From Phycisphaerae bacterium (GTDB lineage Bacteria > Planctomycetota > Phycisphaerae > UBA1845): 35,197 nt of DNA. The translations under genes were made by a program, and so were the position numbers. Of the stretch, positions 21,544 through 30,224 are shown piece by piece. The DNA is taken from assembly GCA_028289375.1 (NCBI GenBank), contig JANQQK010000057.1, positions 1 to 35,197 of the forward strand, written 5' to 3'. How positions within the stretch are numbered: position 1 is the first letter of the stretch; every line of letters starts with the position of its first letter. The notes under the pieces were generated by a model. It searched no databases. It saw nothing but the letters and a program-made list of their open reading frames with translations, and had not been told where the DNA came from.

Positions 21544-23806
21544 GGGCTACCTGCGCTTTCTCCGAATCTGGCTTATGCCTTGGGTCTGCAGTCACCGACC
21601 GCACTGGGGTCAGCGTCATTCGGTGAAGAGCGAGAACGCGATCATCCATTGGTAATAAAGCCATATCAGCATGACACGCTACCCGCGACGCCAGAGCATC
21701 GGGGCAAATCCAGAATGTTGTTGCCGAATAGCCACTGCCCTCCCGATCAGCAAAGACGCTGCCCGTCCCGCAGAAGACCGGCACAGACCACTGCTGAACG
21801 CGGCCAAAAAACGTGGCATCATCGAACAAACTCGCCGTGTGGTCCCGACAATAGATGCGCCAGATGTCCATCCGACTGGAGAGCAGCAGCATCAGCTCGT
21901 TGTGCAGGAATGCGTGCAGCGACGCCAGGGCGTGTGCCGGAGCGACTGAGCCACGAAGCAGCTCTTCTGCAAGATCGCTGCAACGATCCTGAAACTTATC
22001 CACCAGCGCGCCGTATTCCGTTGGTCGATGAGTGGTGAACCGGTAAATACTTTCCATTTCCCGGCTATGCGAACGCGGTCGGTTAATGAGCGGCTCCTGA
22101 GTTTCGGAGGCAATACTTGATCGTTCCGACGTTTGGGTTACCACCCGAGTAGCATCACAAAGCGCCGTAGCGGACGACTGGATTGAGTCGTGCAATCGAG
22201 TGGCTGTCTCTTCAAGTTTCTGATGCAAACATTGGCATATGGCATGCTGGGCGCGCCGTTGAATCTGTTCGAGGACGTCGTCACGCGCTTTCACGGCAAG
22301 GTGCCGAGCCCAACACCAACGTCCGGCAGCCCCTAAGCCGATTGCGACGGCAGCGGCCGCCGGCAGGATCGTGCCCCACACGCGGATTGCTCCCGTTGCC
22401 CAGGAGTTGCATGCCCATATCACCGCAAGTGCAAGCAGCAATGCGAGCACCGTGGTGACGAGTCCGCTGCGCCAGCAGTTCAACTGCTGAACCTTTGCGT
22501 CCATCCGATCCAGCGATCCGTCGATATCTTCTTGATCGCAGGAAACCACTATCGTATTGCGGTGTTTGTTGATGTGGTCCACGAAACGATCGGCAGCCGC
22601 TCGCACGGGTTCGTCGCACAGACGCAACGCGAATGCCTGCCGCAGAACGCCGTGAATTCTTCGTTCGTCACGAATCGTGAATTGGTCGAGATACTCACAC
22701 GCGCGTACCGCGATCGCATCCGCTCTTTCGCTGGATATCAGGGCATCCAATTCGGATAATCGGGATCGCCAGAGATTGGCCGGAATGCCGTCGAGGCGAA
22801 GCGACTTTGTCGCTTTACCGATGTTGACCGTGAAACGAGAATCGTATCCGACCAGACTGGGAACTTCGTAGTCGCATTGTTCACGCGATTCCGCGCGTTC
22901 CAGCGCCGCTGTCGCGTCGAACGGCATCGGATTCTGAGATGCCCGCACCAGCAATTGAAAGGGATCGGTTGGCACGCCTTGCTGCAGGTCGAGTCCGACG
23001 GGCTGACACGACTGCAATTCTTCGATCAGTTCGCAACAGAGCCGTGGGGCCAGGCAATGGGCAGCCGCCTCGGCGGAAACCAATTGTCCCGACATGCCGA
23101 GGACGCCAATGGACGCTTCCGGCTGCGTCAGTGATTGGGCGAGGTATCGAGGAGCGTTGCGATTTCGAAGCACGACATCCGCAAAGATCGCGTGAGCGGC
23201 CACGGTCGTCTGGTCCTCCACCGTCAGCAGCCGGCCATCACTAGCTGTCCTGCCGACAAGGTAGAAACGCACGACGGAGCCAGGCAAGGCCTCGGTTACT
23301 TCGCTCAGCCACGATTGCCAGGACGCTTCTTCCCAGGCCTGCTGAAGTTGCTCGCCCGCGTCACCTTCAACGAAGACGCACACAATGGACGAATACGACT
23401 CATCTAGTTGTGCAAGCTGCTGCAACAGGATCGCGCGGGACTCGTTGTCATGCAGGATATCACTGGGCAAAGCCAGAGTTAGCGCTGGACAGTGTGCCGG
23501 TGACGGTCCTTTCGGTACGAAGACCAGCATAGTCTCTGCCAATTTCTGCCACGCCTCCAGCCCGGAGGTCTCTGGCGTGAATGCCACGATTCTACCGGTC
23601 TCGATCTCCACGGGCGTCGTCGCCTCCGCGAGCTTGCGATCAATGCTCAATGCAATGGCCTCAAGCTCGCCCGCGACGCCCCGGCAGCGCTGACTGTTGC
23701 GATCAAAGCCGATCACCGTTTGCGCCACGACTAGCTGGCTGGGAGACATTTCAGAACGGATGTCCCCGAGCCAACGGCTGGACTCATGGGTCTGATAATC
23801 GTTCAT
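21527..23806 (-). CDS. Two-helix membrane protein, partner of tubulin-like protein
   Basis: I do not recognise this 759-residue protein. Residues 1-440 are predicted soluble, with alternating strands and helices in the first 230 (MLVFVPKG, SIVCVFVEGD, VVRFYLVGR) that suggest a Rossmann-like or VWA-like fold. Two hydrophobic helices follow at about 448-466 and 476-495, forming a hairpin that leaves both ends on the same side. A helical, possibly coiled-coil part follows (ARDDVLEQIQRRAQ), then a C-terminal domain. No P-loop is visible. It starts 3 bases after the tubulin-like stop, with the GGAG ribosome site right after that stop codon. Role is inferred as membrane adaptor of the tubulin-like protein. 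Confidence 0.8.
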   Translation of the reverse strand: MNDYQTHESSRWLGDIRSEMSPSQLVVAQTVIGFDRNSQRCRGVAGELEAIALSIDRKLAEATTPVEIETGRIVAFTPETSGLEAWQKLAETMLVFVPKGPSPAHCPALTLALPSDILHDNESRAILLQQLAQLDESYSSIVCVFVEGDAGEQLQQAWEEASWQSWLSEVTEALPGSVVRFYLVGRTASDGRLLTVEDQTTVAAHAIFADVVLRNRNAPRYLAQSLTQPEASIGVLGMSGQLVSAEAAAHCLAPRLCCELIEELQSCQPVGLDLQQGVPTDPFQLLVRASQNPMPFDATAALERAESREQCDYEVPSLVGYDSRFTVNIGKATKSLRLDGIPANLWRSRLSELDALISSERADAIAVRACEYLDQFTIRDERRIHGVLRQAFALRLCDEPVRAAADRFVDHINKHRNTIVVSCDQEDIDGSLDRMDAKVQQLNCWRSGLVTTVLALLLALAVIWACNSWATGAIRVWGTILPAAAAVAIGLGAAGRWCWARHLAVKARDDVLEQIQRRAQHAICQCLHQKLEETATRLHDSIQSSATALCDATRVVTQTSERSSIASETQEPLINRPRSHSREMESIYRFTTHRPTEYGALVDKFQDRCSDLAEELLRGSVAPAHALASLHAFLHNELMLLLSSRMDIWRIYCRDHTASLFDDATFFGRVQQWSVPVFCGTGSVFADREGSGYSATTFWICPDALASRVACHADMALLPMDDRVLALHRMTLTPVRSVTADPRHKPDSEKAQVAHATKT

Positions 23807-23809
23807 TGT

Positions 23810-26800
23810 TTACTCTCCATTATCCAATCGGGCAATCAACTGGTTAAGCACTTCAACCTGGTGCATCACGAGTCCATAGTTCACGTCCGTGGACTTGACA
23901 CGCCGCGAAAGCGACTTGATGTAGTTGGTCAAGTCACGCAAAACCTGTTGGTCACCCGCCGCGGATCGCAAATCGTTGAATGCCGTTTGTACGGCTTCGA
24001 TCTTCTCCCGTTCGCCGAGAAACGCGCGCCGAGCTTTATCCAGGCCACTGGCAAGCATAAGGCCAGACTCACCATCGTTCCGACCGAGGTATGTCATCCG
24101 TCCGGTTTGCACGAGTGTCTGCACTGCGTTACCGAGGCTGAGCTGGGTTTTGGTGAACGCCAACCCATCCCATTCACTGGCGAGCCGCACCGACCTGATG
24201 GCCGCTCCATTCGTTCCTTCCGCCCGGAGGTTCCAATAGTAATATGGCCCGCGCCGGGCGATCCACGCGAGCGCTAACGCCAGGGCAAACGCCTCCTCGC
24301 TCTGCGACACGGCAACCATCGGTTCGACCGACGGCATCAGGGCCATCAATTCGCTCGAGAACGTATCAACAGAATGGCCACCTTCGCGATCCCATGAGTC
24401 GGACGCCCGCTTCATTTCGCTCCAGCAATTCAAATAGTGCGGACGCCCGCCGTGGCTGCGCCGTAACACGATAATCCGGTGCGGGTCGCTAGTCGACACG
24501 ATGCTGGGATCTGCCACGTAACGCGGATTGGTTGTCAGGGCGTCCGAAGCTTCGTTCAACGCTTCCAGGAGCGTTGAGCGTGTCTCGCCGGTGGCGATAC
24601 CGGGAACGCCCATCGTAATCGTGTCACCAAACGTCACGCCCAGGCGACCAGGTTCCGCCCTCCACATCGGCTGCGTCGCCCGCACCGCCTCACGCAGCTT
24701 CAACATCGCAGCGTTACGAGCTTTGCCGCCTGCGGACAACTCTTGCTCTAGGATATCCGCAATCGTCGTCTTGCTGATCCGATGAGAGAAGTGCGCCGAA
24801 ACTGTCCGAAGTAACTCGTCAACCACGGTCCCCTGCAGACCCAACGCCAGCCGTGCCGCCGCCGCCGAAACCTCACAAGCTGTCGCGGCTGATTTGACCA
24901 GCCCGGCCGTGTCGCAGGTATTCTCGGCGTAGAAATTGTCGAACATCTCCCGTGTCGAGATGTCCACCTCGCATGACGAAGCGGTCGTCACGTTCCGGCC
25001 ATTTGGCTGGTTGCCGATCATCTGGTTGTCGGCATCGGCTCGCAATTGCGCCAGTCCTTCCAGTGACCGGCTCAGCCGTTCGATCAGTCGGCCGCATCGG
25101 GCGCTCAGACGCTGAGCGACGATAGCAATCGCTTTCGCTATTTCCGAATCCAGCGCGGCGTTGAGGCACTGACGGTGGAACGCCGCTGCGCGATCCTGAA
25201 CCGCCCGGTTTGCAAACGGCTTCTTGAAGAACCCTTTCAGCCGCTCCGCTTCGGCGCAGGCCCGTTTGTCCGCCTCGACTGCCCGGGCCAGCGATTTGTC
25301 ACTTCCTGCCGTCCGCTCCTGCTCGATCCGATCCAGCTCGCCACGCAAATGGACGAGAAAGTCGCGAGCAGGGCTCACACCGGACGCCCGAAGGAGTTCG
25401 CTCACTTGCACCTTCAAGGCTTTTTCACAGGAAGCAGCGGTGGCGTCGGTCAGCTCTGCCAGATGTTTGACAATCTTCGGCTGGTGTTTGTCTCGGAACT
25501 GCTGGCGTGCCGTCTGCAGCACGGCAGGAAATGCGCCGTTTCGATGGTATTGCCGCCCGCCGGGGGTAATCCGCTGATACAGCGGTTTTACATATACGTC
25601 GATATCTGGCACGGCCGCGGCACGGTACGTCTGAGAAATCGGCTGCCCGTTGTCGCCGAACTGGTTCTCGCGCAGGAATTGCGTTACAGCCGCTGCGGCG
25701 TTCTGGGAATGCGAACCGTCTGCCGCCACATCATTGCAAACGTCCATGATCTGCCGTGCGAAGCAGTAATTGAACAGCTTTTGGAAGGGTATCCCGAGTG
25801 CTGATGCACCGAGCGTGCTGAACCGGCGGGCCCGGCCGGTTGCCGGGTCGGGAGCGAGGTTCTGCCGAGTCACATCGTTGTGGTCGGCCGTTTCCAATTG
25901 ATCACCGATCTCCGTGCCGATATCCGCTGCCAAATGGAGCGCCACGACATCCTGAACGGCTTCCAGGTTGCGTAAGTCGCGGTCGTCGGCGGTAAACCGC
26001 TCCATCAAATACACGTTGTTGTGCAGCATCGAAGGAGCAGGAAACATCTCACGTTCGGTTGCGCCGAGATGAACGTCCTGAGCTACGCCAAAACCCTCAT
26101 CAAATGCATCGATCGTGCGAAGCGTGTGACACGCATTCGCGCGCACGCGCGCCTGCTCTTCCGGCTTCCCGGCGAGTTTTCCATCCAGGACGTTTGGTAA
26201 CACGTAATAGCCGTTGACCCGGATGTTGTGACTCGCCATGAGTTGGCGGACATATGCCACAAGGTCCACGCAGAAGCTACTGTTGGTTCCACCGGCCAGC
26301 GAGCCCACGACCACAACTTGCAAGCGGGGACGCAACCTGACGTCCTCACTCATTCCAAGCTGTTGCTCAAGTTGAGAGTACAAGCCACGGAGGTCGGCCA
26401 ATTGCCGTTCAAGCTTTCGCTTGACGAGTTCATGATTGGCCCAGAACGCGGCCACGCCGATCGGGCGTACCTGGCCCGCCTGATCGAGACCACGGTCAAT
26501 GATCGACAGCAGGCGCGTTCGAACCTGGTCATCAGAGAGATTCAGCCTTTCGGCAAGCCGCTTGTGGCTCTCCGGGTCGCTGAGAACCTCCCGAACGCGT
26601 TCAATCGAGAGATGGCAGAACTCCCGCTCGCTAAACCCTGGAAACACGCCTTCCGAGGACTGGCTCGTCTCGTCGGTATCCAGCACGATATAACGGACGT
26701 GGGCCTGAACTCCGCTTCGATCAAGGTTCCACTTGATCCGGCGGCCGATCCCCGCACCGACGCCCCCGCCGCAAATTACGAGCGTAGGCAGAATCGTCCG

Positions 26801-26917
26801 CCGGGCCGAAGCCGGCGGTTTGAACTCGAACTGGTCCGCCAAACAGGCCAGGCGCTCGCGTCCGTTCCCATTGGTTTCGTTTTGACGCCGCCGCTTTGTT
26901 GTCGTTGCACTGGTCAT
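23810..26917 (-). CDS. Tubulin/FtsZ-like protein (Tubulin_2 family)
   Basis: This 1035-residue protein begins with a basic tail, then LVICGGGVGAGIG (residues 46-58), the phosphate-binding turn of the tubulin/FtsZ superfamily, and VRYIVLDTDE. The diagnostic tubulin signature follows as VGSLAGGTNSSF (204-215), corresponding to GGGTGSG in FtsZ. The remaining roughly 800 residues are far longer than FtsZ and mostly helical. The expected activity is GTP-dependent polymerisation in the cytoplasm. Makarova and Koonin described such families and linked them with VWA proteins in a predicted membrane-remodelling system. The ATG at 26917 follows GGAGAA. It lies 51 bases after the VWA gene and 3 bases before the two-helix protein. 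Confidence 0.88.
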   Translation of the reverse strand: MTSATTTKRRRQNETNGNGRERLACLADQFEFKPPASARRTILPTLVICGGGVGAGIGRRIKWNLDRSGVQAHVRYIVLDTDETSQSSEGVFPGFSEREFCHLSIERVREVLSDPESHKRLAERLNLSDDQVRTRLLSIIDRGLDQAGQVRPIGVAAFWANHELVKRKLERQLADLRGLYSQLEQQLGMSEDVRLRPRLQVVVVGSLAGGTNSSFCVDLVAYVRQLMASHNIRVNGYYVLPNVLDGKLAGKPEEQARVRANACHTLRTIDAFDEGFGVAQDVHLGATEREMFPAPSMLHNNVYLMERFTADDRDLRNLEAVQDVVALHLAADIGTEIGDQLETADHNDVTRQNLAPDPATGRARRFSTLGASALGIPFQKLFNYCFARQIMDVCNDVAADGSHSQNAAAAVTQFLRENQFGDNGQPISQTYRAAAVPDIDVYVKPLYQRITPGGRQYHRNGAFPAVLQTARQQFRDKHQPKIVKHLAELTDATAASCEKALKVQVSELLRASGVSPARDFLVHLRGELDRIEQERTAGSDKSLARAVEADKRACAEAERLKGFFKKPFANRAVQDRAAAFHRQCLNAALDSEIAKAIAIVAQRLSARCGRLIERLSRSLEGLAQLRADADNQMIGNQPNGRNVTTASSCEVDISTREMFDNFYAENTCDTAGLVKSAATACEVSAAAARLALGLQGTVVDELLRTVSAHFSHRISKTTIADILEQELSAGGKARNAAMLKLREAVRATQPMWRAEPGRLGVTFGDTITMGVPGIATGETRSTLLEALNEASDALTTNPRYVADPSIVSTSDPHRIIVLRRSHGGRPHYLNCWSEMKRASDSWDREGGHSVDTFSSELMALMPSVEPMVAVSQSEEAFALALALAWIARRGPYYYWNLRAEGTNGAAIRSVRLASEWDGLAFTKTQLSLGNAVQTLVQTGRMTYLGRNDGESGLMLASGLDKARRAFLGEREKIEAVQTAFNDLRSAAGDQQVLRDLTNYIKSLSRRVKSTDVNYGLVMHQVEVLNQLIARLDNGE

Positions 26918-26968
26918 GATAGTTCTCCATTGAGTAACAGGGTTTAAGTGATAGGGATCAAACAGTCT

Positions 26969-29077
26969 CTACGTTTGAACGAGGTTGAATTCGTACTCAC
27001 CAACCGTCGTTCGGTCGTTTTCAGTCAAGGGAACGGGCCCAATTTGAGTTCCGTCACCGTCAACTACTTCAACCGAATGTTCGATCTGGTTGGTCAGTGG
27101 ATCGCTTGTAGCTCGCACGACCGCTGCGGTTGACTCGTTCAACGGCACGCGTCCCTCGGTAGCTGTACCATCAAACTCGACGCTCGCATAAGGGGCCAAC
27201 GGGGCGTCTTTCGATTTGTAATTGAGCGTGCCGACCAGCATGGAAAGGCGCAGATCTTCTTGACGCTTCCGCCACCATAGGACGGCGTAGGCCGCGCCAC
27301 CGAGCAACACGATAGCGGCCGGAACGAGCCATAAGAGGCGCCATACCCAGGCCGGCAGCGGCTTCGGAACACGGATCGGGATTTCGACGACTTCCGCCGC
27401 GAATTCCTTAGGCCCGATGATGCGGACGTGGGCCACGTAATTACCTGGACCGTATTCGTGACGCACGTCTTGGACACCGGAAACACGAACTGTGGGACTT
27501 CCATCGCCGAAGTCGTATTCTGACTGAACGACCGATCCCGTGGAACGATTGTTGAATGCAACAAGCTTGTAGTCGCGCCCCGATTCGATGACCTCCAATG
27601 TCACCGCCGGTTCCGGCGGGACGAAACGAGTGCGCACGTTCAGTTTCTGTATCGTTTCTGCTTCGCCGCCCCGCCCACGAACCTGCAGCCGGACTTCCTG
27701 CTCCCCGACCTCCGCGAATGCACACTCGATCGAACGTTCTCCGCCATTGCCATAATCAACGACCAGTGGAGTGTCTCGCCCTGGCAGGTGCCATGTCACC
27801 GTTTCGATGTCGCCGGTCGACGTATCGGTCAGAACCACAGCCTCGCCGACTCGCGGCTCGGGTGTGCCGACGACAAAGCTTGCTACGGGTTGCTCCGGAC
27901 CTTCGACTTGGATCACCCGCTCGGCAGTTGCCTGGCGGCCGAAGGAGTCGGCAGCGGTGAGGCGAATCACATATTCGCCGGGTCGTGACCAGATGACGCG
28001 CGGGTTTCTCTCTGCGGACGTCCGTGCGTCGCCAAAGACCCAGTTGAACCGGCAGTCAGCGCCGGTCGATTCGTTGACCAGCAGGACGGAGGTTCCGACG
28101 TCCACCTGCTCAGCGGACACCGTAAACGCGGCCACCGGTGGGGGTGGTAGAACCACCTTGACCCGTTGCGTGGCACTGTCTTCCCGGCCTGTCGAGGACG
28201 TTACGGTCAACCGAACGGTGTATTCGCCCGGTTCGCGGTATACGTGCGTCGGGGAACGTCCTCGGCTGGGGGCCTCTCCGTCTCCCCAGTCGATGATACG
28301 GTCCCGGATCACACCGATGCTGTCGTCAACAAGCGTTACTCGATCCCCTGCCAGCACTTCAGTGGGCACAATCCGAAATTCAGCTTGAAGCGGAATCACA
28401 TCCTCTGGTGTGAGCGCGGTTCGGACCTGCACCCCTTCGTCTTCGAGCGCCGTCCTCTGCTCGGCCTGCAATTCAAAACCGATCGTGATGTACGTCAACT
28501 GAACCTGCGACTGGCGGAGCAACGTGCGGTACTTGGCGAGAACGGTCGATGGGCGGGGGCGATTGGGGTCATTGTCCAGCAAGTCCGAATACGCAAGGAC
28601 TCGAACTCTGGCGCCTGGGTCGCTCGTAGCGAGTTCCGCGGCTTCCGCCATGACCGAATCCAACGATCGCCACAGCCGTGTTTCCCGCCCCTCGGCCCGC
28701 AACGCATTGACAAAGGCCGACAGCTTTTCGCGGTCAGCGTCAGAGGAGATGACCACTTCCGGTCCACCAGTCAGTTCTTCCGCGAAAGCGTAGAACCGAA
28801 CGTCGGTGCCGTTCGGCAGGGAAGTGATGAACGTCGCCATCTGCCTTTTCACTTCATCGACCTTGGGCCGCCAACTGACGGCTGTCGGGTTTTCAGGGCG
28901 CCTCTGCATTGACGCCGAGTCGTCCAACAGAACGAAATAGACGATGCTCGCCTCCGAAACGGAGTCTTCCTGGGCGAAGCTGGTTGACGACATGAATAGG
29001 CCGATGATGCTCGCCATGACCAGCATGGCGGCGATTTGCCCGCGTCCGAACCGGCTTGGTTTAATCAACTTACACAT
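26969..29077 (-). CDS. Membrane-anchored VWA protein with PKD-like domains
   Basis: This 702-residue protein has a signal peptide (hydrophobic 14-30, likely cut after SFA at 35). A von Willebrand A domain spans about 43-235, with the metal-site motif DDSAS (Asp52, Ser54, Ser56). Three or four PKD-type beta domains follow (IIDWGDGEAP, FNWVFGDA and YDFGDGSP are their signature strands). A transmembrane helix lies at about 577-601 followed by Arg/Lys, leaving about 100 residues in the cytoplasm. I chose ATG 29077 because GAGGAG lies 8 bases upstream; an ATG 18 codons earlier lacks one. The protein could bind a ligand outside and pass the state to the tubulin-like protein inside; this is inference. 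Confidence 0.88.
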   Translation of the reverse strand: MCKLIKPSRFGRGQIAAMLVMASIIGLFMSSTSFAQEDSVSEASIVYFVLLDDSASMQRRPENPTAVSWRPKVDEVKRQMATFITSLPNGTDVRFYAFAEELTGGPEVVISSDADREKLSAFVNALRAEGRETRLWRSLDSVMAEAAELATSDPGARVRVLAYSDLLDNDPNRPRPSTVLAKYRTLLRQSQVQLTYITIGFELQAEQRTALEDEGVQVRTALTPEDVIPLQAEFRIVPTEVLAGDRVTLVDDSIGVIRDRIIDWGDGEAPSRGRSPTHVYREPGEYTVRLTVTSSTGREDSATQRVKVVLPPPPVAAFTVSAEQVDVGTSVLLVNESTGADCRFNWVFGDARTSAERNPRVIWSRPGEYVIRLTAADSFGRQATAERVIQVEGPEQPVASFVVGTPEPRVGEAVVLTDTSTGDIETVTWHLPGRDTPLVVDYGNGGERSIECAFAEVGEQEVRLQVRGRGGEAETIQKLNVRTRFVPPEPAVTLEVIESGRDYKLVAFNNRSTGSVVQSEYDFGDGSPTVRVSGVQDVRHEYGPGNYVAHVRIIGPKEFAAEVVEIPIRVPKPLPAWVWRLLWLVPAAIVLLGGAAYAVLWWRKRQEDLRLSMLVGTLNYKSKDAPLAPYASVEFDGTATEGRVPLNESTAAVVRATSDPLTNQIEHSVEVVDGDGTQIGPVPLTENDRTTVGEYEFNLVQT

Positions 29078-29127
29078 AGCTACACTCCTCGAATTTACTG
29101 GCGACAATGTCGCTTTGCGTCTTGAAC

Positions 29128-29685
29128 TCAATGTCTCAATACTTCCGTTTCCTTCGGCGACTCTCGGCCCCAGCGTTCCACGTCGTCGAGCTTTCCCGTA
29201 TGCCAGGCATGTAGGACGACGATGAGCAACGCCACAAAAACCGCCGTCCAGAACGCCGTCGATCTGAGCACTTTAATGACGAGGCAAAACAGCAAGACAG
29301 CAGCCGCCACGACGACGAACAAAACCAAATAGAACCCCAGTGGAGTCCTCGTCGGGACAATTGACTGATCCGCCAGCCTTTCGCGGACGTCCGCCCAACC
29401 GGAACCTGGAACCGCGACGTTCCCGACCGGCCTTCCATCGGGCACCACCTCGGCACCGGGACGGGACCGAATAACTTCTTCACCGGGCACTGCCACGGAA
29501 CTGCCGTTACCGAAGCTCCGGCCAAGTATCAGCATCACGGCGAGGACGAGTACGACTGCGCCGACCGCCAGGCCCGGGATGAAGTACGGGCTGGTGTGGT
29601 TCGACGATGCGGCACTGGCCGCGAGGTCATCATCCGTGTCCACTTCCGCGATGAAATCGTTTTCGAACAGTCTCGGTTCAGGCAT
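29128..29685 (-). CDS. Three-helix membrane protein, first gene of VWA/tubulin operon
   Basis: This 185-residue protein has an acidic N-terminus and three hydrophobic helices at about 34-54, 116-139 and 143-161, the first separated from the others by a roughly 60-residue loop. I recognise no family. GAGGT precedes the ATG at 29685. Its stop falls 50 bases before the VWA start, on the same strand. It is probably the first gene of the operon and a membrane component of the same complex. Confidence 0.75.
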   Translation of the reverse strand: MPEPRLFENDFIAEVDTDDDLAASAASSNHTSPYFIPGLAVGAVVLVLAVMLILGRSFGNGSSVAVPGEEVIRSRPGAEVVPDGRPVGNVAVPGSGWADVRERLADQSIVPTRTPLGFYLVLFVVVAAAVLLFCLVIKVLRSTAFWTAVFVALLIVVLHAWHTGKLDDVERWGRESPKETEVLRH

Positions 29686-30042
29686 GATTGATACCTCGCT
29701 CAGTACTGGGTCAGGATCGGCGCGACATCGACATCCTAACGATGGACAATTCCGAGAGAAGGCATCTCGCGCATACTTCGTTCAACACACACACTTCGGC
29801 GAATTGCTCAAACTCGACCAACTTCAAAGTTGGTCGAGTTGTTCCTGTTGCACAATTGACGCAGATACCTGCCTTCAATGCGTTTCTTGGGATACCGGTT
29901 TGTGCGACAATGGAAGCGACCGGCAGTCAAGAGCATATTTGTCGAGAAGTGCCCTAATTGCCACGGCGTCGTAGCCGCGGCTACGGTGTACTCCCAACTG
30001 CTGATCGCTTAAAAACGCTGGCGTTATCGAAAGGGCTCGGAA
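29686..30042. promoter_or_regulatory. Divergent intergenic region with two palindromes
   Basis: These 357 bases separate the VWA/tubulin operon (leftward) and the symporter operon (rightward), so promoters for both should be here. It contains a perfect 13-bp inverted repeat at 29811-29840 and a 16-bp palindrome at 29970-29985 (arms CGTAGCCG and CGGCTACG). No protein gene is convincing. I could not identify -35 and -10 boxes with confidence. Confidence 0.5.
29811..29840. repeat. Perfect inverted repeat, candidate operator
   Basis: Arms AACTCGACCAACT and AGTTGGTCGAGTT flank a TCAA spacer, with no mismatch. It lies 126 bases upstream of the first gene of the leftward operon. No T-run follows on either strand, so an operator or a regulatory hairpin is more likely than an intrinsic terminator. 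Confidence 0.6.
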
Positions 30043-30222
30043 ATGAAACGGATAATTCTTTTCTGGTTCGCGTTGTTCTTATGCGGGATTTTGCCTGCGG
30101 CCTTCGACTACGTCTCTAACGGTAAGCTGGTAGGCATTCCGCTCGGATTGGCTTGGACAACGGTGGTCCTGGTGGCCTTTTTTGCTCTTTCGATTGTTGC
30201 AACGCGGTCGAAAGGAGGCTGA
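30043..30222 (+). CDS. Small DUF3311-like membrane protein
   Basis: This 59-residue protein has two hydrophobic helices (IILFWFALFLCGILPAAF and LGLAWTTVVLVAFFALSIV) joined by a short loop with GIPLG. This is the typical form of the small DUF3311-type subunit encoded directly before sodium:solute symporters. Its end carries AAAGGAGG, the ribosome site of the symporter that begins two bases after its stop. It probably assists folding or transport of that symporter. The family call rests on shape and context. Confidence 0.75.
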   Translation: MKRIILFWFALFLCGILPAAFDYVSNGKLVGIPLGLAWTTVVLVAFFALSIVATRSKGG

Positions 30223-30224
30223 AC

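Noticed and set aside
29970..29985. 16-bp palindrome as a transcription terminator
   Set aside because: It has no loop and no T-run on either side; it is better kept as an unexplained palindrome in the promoter region.
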